A stretch of 64,000 nt of DNA from Halicephalobus mephisto (lineage: Eukaryota > Nematoda > Chromadorea > Rhabditida > Panagrolaimidae): assembly GCA_009193035.1 (NCBI GenBank), contig SWDT01000031.1, positions 180,478 to 244,477 on the forward strand, written 5' to 3'. The stretch's first letter is position 1. Every line of letters begins with the position of its first letter. A program made the position numbers and the translations under genes. Positions 52,060 through 61,338 of the stretch are shown one piece after another. The notes beneath the pieces were generated by a model. That model did no database searches. It saw nothing but the letters and a program-made list of their open reading frames with translations, and had not been told where the DNA came from.

Positions 52060-53060
52060 CTGAGAAAGCATTTTTTTGGCATTGACAACAAAACGCCAAA
52101 AAATGAATTTTTTGGTATTAAGAACAGAACGCCAAAAACTCATTTTTTGTATTAAGAACAGAACGCCAAAAACTCATTTTTTTGGCATTGACAGCAAAAC
52201 ACCAAAAAACTCATTTTTTGACATTAAGAACAAAACGCCAAAAACTCATTTTTTGGCAACAAGAACAAAACACTAAAAACTCATTTCTCACTTTTGGAAC
52301 AAAACGCCAAAAAGTTTTTTTTATATTTTAGGATACTTAAAAATAAATAACTATTTATTTAATTTTTGGTGTTAGAAATACGACACTAAAAATGACTTTT
52401 ATCATGTTTAAAATTTATTTTTGGCATCAAGGGCACAACACTAAAAATTCTGTTTTTTTTTACATTTTAAGAAGTTTAAAAATTTATAAATAATTGTTTA
52501 TTTAATCCTTGGCATTAAAGACACAACTCCAAAAAATGACTTTTATCATAATTAAAATTTATTTTTGGCATCAAGGACACAACACCAAAAACTCATTTTT
52601 TTAAACTTTAAAAAACCTAGAAATTTATAAATAATTGTTTATTTAATCCTTGGCATTAAAGACACAAAGCCAAAAAAATAACTTTTATCATGTTTAGAAT
52701 TTATTTTTGGCATCAAGGACATAACGCCAAAAAATGACTTTTATCATGTTTAAAATTTATTTTTGGCATCAAGGACATAACGCCAAAAAATGACTTTTAT
52801 CATAATTAAAATTTATTTTTGGCATCAAGGGCACAACGCCAAAAAATAGCTTTTATCATGTTTAGAATTTATTTTTGGCATTAAAGACATAACGCCAAAA
52901 AATAACTTTTATCATGTTTAGAATTTATTTTTGGCAGCAAGGACACAACACCAAAAATTCTGTTTTTTTTTACATTTTAAGAAATTTAAAAATTTATAAA
53001 TAATTGTTTATTTAATCTTTGGCATTAAAGACACAACGCCAAAAACTCATTTTTTTGTTT
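52060..53060. repeat. GAACAGAACGCCAA repeat array (inverted relative to 48 kb)
   Basis: About 20 units with AACGCCAAAAACTCATTTTT and TTTTTGGCATCAAGGACA. Many units read TTTTTGGC, 14 bases, then GCCAAAAA, so each can form a hairpin. AACAGAACGCCAA is the reverse complement of the 48-kb core TTGGCGTTCTGTT. Confidence 0.9.
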
Positions 53061-53119
53061 ATTTTTTTCATCATTATTTAAAGCTTCCTTTTTCGAAACC
53101 AAAACATGTTTATTTAAAA

Positions 53120-53400
53120 ATTTAAATAATATTGTGCAATGAAGATTTTTCCAGAACGGTCGAAATCAGTTTTTTTTTCGTCAAGGAGGACAAACAGGAC
53201 CAAACCTATGTGAAAAAAGCGGAAAAACGGGCAACACTCATCTTTGGTCTGGCTGAAAACTCCGCCTTGAACAATTTCGAAATAGCGATGACAGCACATG
53301 CTAAGTCAACGGGCTCACTCCCGGGTTGTCAGTCGGCTCATTCCGGGCTTGTCTGAGTCTAGCTTGTCTGCTTCCTTTTTCGTCCTTTCTCGTTTTACAA
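53120..53400 (+). other. GC-richer island, unassigned
   Basis: The plus strand has an open frame from 53132 (MCNEDFSRTVEISFF, later KKAEKRATLIFGLAENSA) to a TGA at 53354. The minus strand is also open. Degenerate GGGCTTGTCTGAG and CGGGCTCACTCCCGGG words give local self-complementarity. It could be the first non-coding exon of the next gene (prl-1) or a decayed exon. There is no splice or homology support for coding. Confidence 0.25.
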
Positions 53401-54500
53401 TTATTCCAATTTTAGGACTGGTCAGCGGTTTCGTTTTTTAAAATATTTTATATAATTTTTAAGTTGTCTTTGGCATTCAGAACGTTTGGCCAGAAATTTT
53501 GAAATTTTTATTTTTTTACAATTATTCCAATTTTAGGACTGGTCAGCGGTTTCGTTTTTGGGACATTTTTATATAATTTTTAAATTGTCTTTGGCATTCG
53601 GAACGCTTGGCCAGAAATTTCGGAATATTTATTTTTTTGCAATTATTTTAATTTAGTTTCAAGACTGATCATTTACTTCATTTTGTTTTTTGAAATATTT
53701 TATATAATTTTTAAATTTTCTTTGGCATTCGGAACGCTTGGCCAGAAATTTCGGAATATTTATTTTTTTGCAATTATTTTAATTTAGTTTCAAGACTGAT
53801 CATTTACTTCATTTTGTTTTTTGAAATATTTTATATAATTTTTAAATTGTCTTTGGCATTCGGAACGCTTGGCCAGAAATTTCGGAATTTTTATTTTTTT
53901 ACAATTATTCCAATTTTAGGACTGGTCAGCGGTTTCGTTTTTTAAAATATTTTATATAATTTTTAAATTGTCTTTGGCATTCGGAACGCTTGGCCAGAAA
54001 TTTCGAAATTTTAATTTTTTTACAATTATTCCAATTTCGTTTCAAGATTGATCATTTACTTCATTTTGTTTTTTAAAATATTTTTGAATACATTTTTAGG
54101 CCATTTTTGGCGTTGAGGACACTTTGTCAAAAATTATAAACTTTTCTTTGGTTTAATTATTTCAATTTTGTTTAAAACTAGTCATCCATTAGGTTTTATT
54201 TTTTGAAACATTTTCCTCGAATTTCGTAGCAATGACGGCATTTGGAACATTTCGCCAAAAGGTCGGAAAACATTCATTTTTTAATTATTCCAATTTTCGC
54301 TCTAGGACCAATTATCGAATTTTTTTGTTTCTTAAATATTTTCGTATAATTTTTAGGTCATTTTTGGCATGAAGAACATTTGGCCAAAAATTGAATTTCA
54401 ATTTTTTTCGAAATAAATATTTTTATTTTTTTTTTAATTTTATTTTATTTTTTAAATTTTTATTTTTTTATTTAAAAAAGTTTTTTTTGGCATTGAAACC
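53400..54500. repeat. About 165-bp tandem repeat with TTTGGCATTCGGAACGCTTGGCC
   Basis: Five well-conserved copies (53400-54020) with TTTGGCATTCGGAACGCTTG and GGACTGGTCAGCGGTTTCG, followed by three decayed copies to 54500. The core resembles the 48- and 52-kb arrays. Confidence 0.9.
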
Positions 54501-54599
54501 ATTTGGCCAAAAGTTGTTAAATTGCGAAATTGTTATTTTTGCTTAACGAGAAAAATAGTCCTCGTGGAATTTTCCGGATTAAAGTCCTTTGGATAAAAT

Positions 54600-54900
54600 T
54601 ACGGACTATAAAATAAGGTTTTAAAATTTTCCAGAATCTAATATTTTTTTTTTGAAATCTTATAAAAAATTAAAAAAAACTAAATTTCGTAATTTTCGGT
54701 CCTAAGTGGAAAATTTTAAAATTCGTGCTAAAATAATTTTTAATCTGTTTTTTTCAACAATTTTGTTTAAAAAAATATTTTTTATTTTTTAAAATAGATT
54801 AAAAATTAAATTTCGTAATTTTTGGTCCTAGGTGGAAAAATTTAAAATTCGTGCTAAAATAATTTTTAATCTGTTTTTTTCAACAATTTTATTTTTACAG
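54600..54900. repeat. About 120-bp duplication
   Basis: Two copies of TTTCGTAATTTTTGGTCCTA followed by GTGCTAAAATAATTTTTAAT at about 54690 and 54810. Confidence 0.85.
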
Positions 54901-55140
54901 TGTAATTTGACATATTTGTGACATTTTCCTTCCTTGACATGACTCCATGTGATTAGAATTTTCATTTTTTAAGAAACTAAACCCCCGGGTTTCTTATTAG
55001 CCTTGTTTACGTCATTGGTTTATCTGATTTGGCAGGCCGAAGGTTGTTAGTCGTGACTTCAGAGGATTGTACACACCTTGTTAAATCCAAATCCCTTTTC
55101 AGTTGAGTCAAACTTTCTCGTTTTTTTCTTTTTTCAAGCT
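54900..55140 (+). promoter_or_regulatory. Probable prl-1 upstream region
   Basis: A non-repetitive stretch after 8 kb of repeats. It holds a compact inverted repeat, AAGAAAC and GTTTCTT around TAAACCCCCGG at about 54970-54996. It precedes an untranslated exon ending at 55251. Confidence 0.35.
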
Positions 55141-55251
55141 TCTGGCATCGACCAAAGCTTGTTTCTGCTTAAAATCGCAAAAATTACCACAGGAATCTTC
55201 AAAAAATCGTGTGATGCGAGTCGGCCTATCTGGGGACTCTTGCATTATCAG
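55141..55251 (+). other. Probable 5' untranslated exon of prl-1
   Basis: A GC-richer segment ending in a GTAAGA donor at 55252 and joining an exon at 56254 (TTTTTTCAG acceptor) that runs up to the prl-1 ATG. A short upstream ORF (MRVGLSGDSCII, about 30 codons) starts at 55214 and crosses this junction. An ORF without ATG is also open here and would end at 56334, 38 bp before prl-1. Confidence 0.4.
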
Positions 55252-55259
55252 GTAAGAAA

Positions 55260-56250
55260 AATCAATTTTAATTTTTCAAAGTCAAAAATTTTAATTTTAA
55301 TTTTCGTATTAAGAAAAAATACAATTTAAAAATTTAAACTTAAAAAATCCTTAAAATTATTTTTTTCTAAATTAAAAAAAATAAAAACTAATTAATTTAA
55401 AAAAAAATAAAAATTATAAAATTAACTTAAAAAAAAAATAAAAATTTAAAGAAATTTTAAAAGATTTCTAAAAAAAAATTTTAAATTAATTTTAAAAAAA
55501 ATAAAAATTTTTTTTGAAAAATATAAAAATTCTAAAAACTATAAATAATAAAAGTAAATAAATTATAAAAAAACAAATAAATTTTTCATTAAAATTGAAT
55601 TATTTGAAAAGGAAGTTTTTTGAAAAATTTATGAGTCACGTATCGGCACGAGAAATTTGAACTTTGACTTTGGATTCTGACCACAAATTTTGACAATAAT
55701 TAAAAATTAATTTTTTAAATACAAATTAAAAATTAAAGTTTTAAAGATAAAAATTAAAATTAATTTTTTTAAGATAAAAATTAAAAATTAATTTTTTAAA
55801 GATAAAAATTAAAAATTAAAGTTTTTTAAGATAAAAATTAAAATTTATTTTTTTAAGATAAAAATTAAAATTTATTTTTTAAGATAGAAATTAAAAATTG
55901 TTCTTTTAAAAAATACAATTTTTTAAATAAATTATTCAAAAAAGTGTTTTGCCAATTAATACATATTTTTAAAATTATAAAAAATAAGGAATTTTTTGAA
56001 AGAAAAAACACGAAAAATTAAAATTTTAAATAAATTTTAAATAAAATATTTTTGAAAAAAAAATGTTTTTTTTGAAAATATTTAAAAAAAATTTAATTTT
56101 GAAAAAATATTTAGAAAATTTTAAATAAAATATTTTTGAAAAAAAAACTCGGAAATTGTGTTGTAATACGGAAAATCAAAATTTTAACCTTGAACTGTGA
56201 CAGTCAATTTTGATAAAAAAAAATGTGTTTTAATCAAAAATAAATTTTTT
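55260..56250. repeat. AT-rich 5' intron of prl-1
   Basis: Low-complexity A/T tracts with AAAATTAATTTTTTAAAGAT units (55690-55920). No gene. Confidence 0.6.
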
Positions 56251-56372
56251 CAGGAGCTCAAAATTATCGAGCGGAGAACACTGCCCTGCACAACACGACT
56301 GACTTTTCGTCTTCAGAAGGACGATTTTGGATAATTTTTTTTTAAATTTTTAAATTTTAAAATAAGAAAAAT

Positions 56373-57273
56373 ATGGCTGCCGAAACGATTACAAGACCAA
56401 ACGTAACTCATTCTTATTTTGTTCCTTCGCCTTTGAGCGAAATCAAATATGGAAAAATGAAATTTCTGATCTCCGACAGACCGAACGATTTTTCTCTCGA
56501 AAGTTATGCTAAAGTAAGTTTAACTTTATTAAAAAATTATTCAAAAATCTTAAAAAATTTAAAAATCATAAAAAATTTAAGAAATTTAAAAATTATTAAA
56601 AAATTTAAGTAATTATAAAATTATAAAAAATTGTGAAAAAATTAAAAAAATTAAATTTTTTTAGAATTTTTGAAAATTAAATTTTTTAAGAATTTTTGGA
56701 AATTTTTTAGTTTTTTAGAATTTTTGGAAATTAAATTTTTTTAGAATTTTTGGAAATTATATTTGTTTAGAATTTTTGGAAATTTTTTAGTTTTTATTTT
56801 TTATGGAGAGTAATAATGATGTGGTACTGTAGGAGCTGGAGAAACACAACACGAAGGCCGTCGTGAGGGTCTGCGAACCGACCTACCAGCCGTCTGTTCT
56901 GAAGCAGCACGGAATCGACTTCCTCGATTGGCAGTTTGATGACGGAGCTCCACCGCCAAAGGAAGTTATTGAAAAATGGTTAAATTTAGTTAAAGAATGT
57001 TTCCAAGTCCATCCAGATGGAACAGCTTCAATCGCTGTCCATTGTGTGGCAGGTCTTGGAAGATCTCCACTCCTCGTCGCCATAGCCCTTCTGGAAGCCG
57101 GAATGTACTGTAATGATGCTGTTGAAATGATCAGAAATCAACGAAGAGGAGCTTTGAATGAACGTCAATTAGAATTTCTTCGTTCGTACAAACCCTCAGG
57201 ACAACTTCGGAAACTTCGGAGATTCTCCTACGAAGACGGCGACAAACAACGCAAAAGTTGTAACATTATGTAA
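56373..57273 (+). CDS. prl-1: PRL-type protein tyrosine phosphatase (PTP4A)
   Basis: Two exons, 56373..56513 and 56833..57273, in phase 0, give 193 aa (human PRL about 173). PRLs are small prenylated phosphatases at plasma and endosomal membranes that bind CNNM magnesium transporters. Seen: KYGKMKFLISDRP near the start, the WQFDDGAPP loop with the general-acid Asp (PRL consensus WPFDDG), the catalytic HCVAGLGRSP (Cys near 118, Arg near 124; Ala after the Cys-Val as in PRLs), and a C-terminal basic stretch ending in the CAAX box CNIM, predicting farnesylation. A leader exon at 56254-56372 runs straight into the ATG. All catalytic residues are intact. Confidence 0.95.
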
Positions 57274-57279
57274 TTTTTG

Positions 57280-57600
57280 ATTTTTAAAAATTTTTAACTT
57301 TATTTTGCTGAAAAAAATAAAAATCATAAAACTTATTTTTTTTTTAAATAAAAATCACAAAATTTATTTTTTTTGAAAAAAATAAAAATCATAAAACTTT
57401 TTTTAAATAAAAATAAAAATTATAAAACTTATTTTTTTGAAAAAAATAAAAATTACAAAATTTATTTTTTTGAAAAAAATAAAAATCATAAAACTTTTTT
57501 TAAATAAAAATAGAAATTATAAAACTTATTTTTTTTTAAAATAAAAATTATAAAATTTATTTTTCTGAAAAAATAGAAATTATTTATTTTTTTAGAATAA
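57280..57600. repeat. AAATAAAAATTATAAAACTTATTTTTTT repeat
   Basis: About eight units of 35-40 bp downstream of prl-1. Low complexity. Confidence 0.75.
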
Positions 57601-57699
57601 AAATTATAAAATTTTGTGACGTCAGAAGACTGGAAAGTGAAAAAATCACAAAGATAACAGAAAGTCGAAAAATCATAGGTCTCGTGGAAGAAAAATGAA

Positions 57700-58300
57700 A
57701 ATTATCTATTGATTGTTCCAAGGGGGTCGATTTATGGTATTTTTTATATAAAAAAACGAGATTAATTTTTACAACGAAAGTTTTTAAAAAATACGGTGAT
57801 TCATTTATTATTAAAAATAAAAATTGAAAAATGTGAAAAAATAAAGTCAATTTTTGTGACGAAAATCCCCGATGAATACGGTAATCTGATTCATTTATTA
57901 TTAAAAATAAAGCCGATGAAAAACACGCAAAAAAGAAATTAACTCTTGCAGCGAAAGTTTTCAATAAATACAGTAATTTGATTCATTTATTATTAAAAAT
58001 AAATTTGATATAACACGTAAAAAAAAAATTAACTCTTGCAGCGAAAGTTTTCAATAAATACAGTAATTTGATTCATTTATTATTAGAAATAAAGCCGATG
58101 AAAAACGTAAAAAAAGAAATTAACTCTTGCAACGAAAGTTTTCAATGGATACGATAAATTGATTTTTTTAATCTGAATTAAAATTTTCGAAAAAAAGGCA
58201 AAAAATAAAGTCAGTTTTTGCAGTGAAAGTTGTTAATGAACATAATGTTTGACTTTTTTTAATCTGTGAAAAAATGTAAAAAAGTGAAAGTGATTCCTGC
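57700..58300. repeat. About 100-bp tandem repeat with GCAGCGAAAGTTTTCAATAA
   Basis: Six to seven units with AATTAACTCTTGCAGCGAAA and ATTTGATTCATTTATTATTA. The three central units are almost identical. A minus ORF (57584-57964) only reads through the array. Confidence 0.85.
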
Positions 58301-58564
58301 ACGAAAGTCCCTGCTAGAACGATATTTATTTCTGTTATTTATTTTGAAATTAAATTTTTTGTAACGTTGTTGTTTATAATAAAAATCGTTGAATAAGAAA
58401 TTTAATAATTTGTGCCTATTCTGTCACTAGAGGAAATCCATTTTACATTGTTGTATCTGTCAGTTTGTGTACTCATGATGAAGTAGATATCGTGGAAAAG
58501 GTTTATCTAACAGATGCCTAAGGCACAATACAAAATCTGTGTAAAACTCGACACATGCAACAAA

Positions 58565-58890
58565 CATTACAATTCCCGACAAGAGGAACTGTATGTCCCT
58601 TTGTCGGTGCTAAGACAATCCGTTCAGGACCAAGCACTTTTTTGTCGGTACTAAGACAATCCGTTCGGAACCAAGCACTTTTTTGTCAATGCTAAGACAA
58701 TCCGTTCGGAACCAAGCATTTTTTTGTCGGTACTAAGGCAATCCGTTCGGGATCAAGCACTTTTTTGTTGGTACTAAGGACAATCCGTTCGGAACCAAGC
58801 ACTTTTTTGTCAATGCTAAGACAATCCGTTCGGAACCAAGCATTTTTTTGTCAATACTAAGACAATCCGTTCGGGACCAAGGGTTTTCTG
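58565..58890. repeat. About 44-bp tandem repeat CTAAGACAATCCGTTCGGAACC
   Basis: Seven units of TAAGACAATCCGTTCGGAAC plus CAAGCACTTTTTTGTCGGTA with few substitutions. GC content is higher than in most repeats here. Confidence 0.92.
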
Positions 58891-59406
58891 TCGGTTGTGC
58901 TCCCCATTAAGGATGAAGTGTCCGATCCAACAAATGCTCGGGATAGAAATAATCGAAACAAAAATATCTAAGATACTTATGTTAAACTGATTGATTCGTG
59001 TGCTGCTGTTAGGTCATCTTTCTGTTTCATTTTTGGTCTTTCTTTCTTCCGGTCATATATCTGAACTAAGATCGTGATTTTCTGAATCTCAATCATTCAA
59101 CATATCGCATCTTTCACAATTGTTCAAAAATCGCCCATTTACTGATAAAAATTTAAATAAAAATAAAAATAATTATTTTTTTATAAAATTTTTATTTTTT
59201 ATAAAATTTTTATTTTTTATAAAATTTTATTTTTTATAAAATGTTTTTATTTTTTTATAAATTTTATAAATTTTATTTATTTTATAAAATTTTATTTATT
59301 TTTATAAAATGTTTTTATTTTTTTATGAAAATTTTTTTTCCAAGGAAATTTTATTTTTTGATTTTTTATAAATTTAATTTTCAACATTTTTCATTTTATT
59401 TCAGAT
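58891..59406. other. Spacer
   Basis: 58891-59140 is unique sequence with no convincing ORF. 59150-59400 is TTTTTTATAAAATTTTTATT repeat and the 3' flank of the next gene. Confidence 0.5.
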
Positions 59407-60092
59407 TCAATTGCTAAATATCTCTTTTACCCATTTCCCGGCTTTTGTCAAAAAACTGTCGTCTTCAGAAGACTCAACTTCGGACAAGATTACCCCCGGA
59501 TTTTCATGGGCCTGAAAAAATTAATAATTAAAAAACTTTTGAGAATTTTCTTAGAATTCAATTCTGAAAAGAGTAAACAAAATCCTTTTTTCCGGATTTT
59601 GTGTCTAGCACCAAAAATTTTTTAAATTAAAAAAAAAGGATTTTTTTAAAATTGAAAAAAATTTTTAAATTTAAGAAAAATTTTTTAAATTTAGGAAAAT
59701 TTTTTTTAAATTGAGAAAAAAGTTTTAAATTTAGGAAAAATTTTTTTTAAATTTAGGAAAATTTTTTTTTTAAATTTAGGAAAATTTTTTTTAAATTGAG
59801 AAAAAAATTTTAAATTGAGAAAAAAGTTTTAAATTTTAGGAAAAATTTTTTTTAAATTTAAGAAAATTTTTTTGAATTTAGGAAAATTTTTTTTAACTTG
59901 AGAAAAAAGTTTTAAATTTTAGGAAAAATTTTTTTTAAATTTAAGAAAATTTTTTTTTAAATTGAGGGACTTTTTTCTTCTTACCTGACTCGGGGGAACG
60001 ACCCCGGGGTTCTGGACAGCTGGCTCCGGTTGTTCCTCGGCCAGATTAACAGCGATCAACACGAGGAAAAAAAGGACAAAAATAAAACGCAT
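59407..60092 (-). CDS. Small secreted peptide precursor, 70 aa
   Basis: Two exons, 60092..59985 and 59511..59407, join in phase 0 (GTAAGA donor, TTTTTTCAG acceptor). The start MRFIFVLFFLVLIAVNLAEE is a clear signal peptide. The mature part is acidic and Pro/Glu-rich (QPEPAVQNPGVVPPSQ), then SEVESSEDDS, then a short basic amphipathic end, LTKAGKWVKEIFSN. There is no cysteine. The acidic spacer followed by a short cationic helix at the C-terminus resembles the layout of precursors of linear host-defence or neuropeptide-like peptides, but no dibasic site or amidation Gly is evident, so the role is unknown. The 473-bp intron is TTTAGGAAAATTTTTTTTAA repeats. Confidence 0.6.
59580..59975. repeat. 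AAATTTAGGAAAATTTTTTTT repeat in peptide-gene intron
   Basis: A dozen units of about 28 bp. Low complexity. Confidence 0.8.
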
Positions 60093-61338
60093 TTTTGCTG
60101 CTAAAATTTAAAATTAATCTTTTTTTAAAAATCAAAAATTATTTTTAAAATTAAAAAAAAATATTTTTAAAAAATTTCTAAAATTTAATTTTAGATTATT
60201 AAAAAAAAATAAAATTATTTTTTAAAATTTAATTTTTTTTAATAATTTAAAATTGATTTTTTTTTTAAATTTTTAAAAATTAAAAAAAAATTATTTAAAA
60301 AAAATTTTTCAATTAAAACGAAAAATTTCTAAAATTTAATTTTTAATTATTAAAAAACATGTTTTTATTTTAAAAATATTTGTCACAAAATTCCGAAAAA
60401 AATTGTTTTGAAAAAATTCTTAGAATTTTCTCGTTGAGACCGAGAAAAGTAGAATTTTATGTTTATGTTATTACGAAATGTTCAAAAATCATATTTTTTT
60501 TAAAAACAAAAATGTTTGTGAAAATTTCGGAAAAAATTTTCGAACTTTTTGTTGGGACCGAAAATAAAAATTTTTGAATTTATATATTTCTAAAAAATTT
60601 CGAAATTACGGTATTAAAAATTAAATTTTAAAATTTTTAAGTTTTTGATATTTTTTAATTTCTTAAATTTTAAAATTTTTAATTAATTAAATTTTAAAAT
60701 TTTTAATTTTCCAGTCAAGACCGAAAATCGAAAAATTTTTGTTTAAAAATGTTCAAAAATTTCCGAAAATCACCCAGTAGATTTTGAGAGTTTCCAGAAT
60801 CCTGTATCTAATTCTAAAACTTCGTTCAATGACCGTAATCCAGAAAATTCTAAAAAAATTATTTTTATTTTTAAGATTTTCTTTAAAAATTAAGTTTTTG
60901 CTGATTTTTGAAATAAAAATTTTTAATGTTTTTAAAAATTAAATTTTTGCTGATTTTCGAAATAAAAAATTTTAATTTTCTCTAAAAATTAAATTCTTTG
61001 TCAGAGGTCATTTTGAGGTCAAAATTGCAAAATTTAACTTTTTTATTTTTTCAAGAATTAAATTGAAAAGTTTGTTTAGTCAATTCTAAAGCTTCCGGAA
61101 AATTCAAAATTCGACTGAGACAACTTTCCACGCGCAGTTTGTTTTCGAAAAATTTTTCTTGATCCTAGGATCTCTAAAAAAACGTGCTTTTCTGTCAATT
61201 TGCCAGGTGCTCAAACACGCGATAAAAATCACGAGAAAAATAAAAACGAGGGAAAGAATGAAAATAAATTTTATTTTAACTCATTAAATTTTCGTCAAAC
61301 AGACAGATAATCTTCCATTCCGGATCTGGATAAGCCGA
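60093..61338. other. Intergenic, AT-rich
   Basis: AT-rich sequence with no tandem array longer than about 100 bp. A 65-codon plus ORF at 60380 has no support. The last 60 bp before 61339 are the likely 3' UTR of the extracellular gene. Confidence 0.5.

Noticed and set aside
52060..53060. NFI-type TTGGC(N5)GCCAA binding sites
   Set aside because: The half-sites are present but the spacer is about 14 bases, not 5, so the classical NFI arrangement is not met.
46557..54900. Centromere- or telomere-like satellite block
   Set aside because: The arrays are short, unrelated in unit length and interrupted by unique islands and a dispersed element. No TTAGGC telomere repeat is present, and nematodes of this type are usually holocentric.
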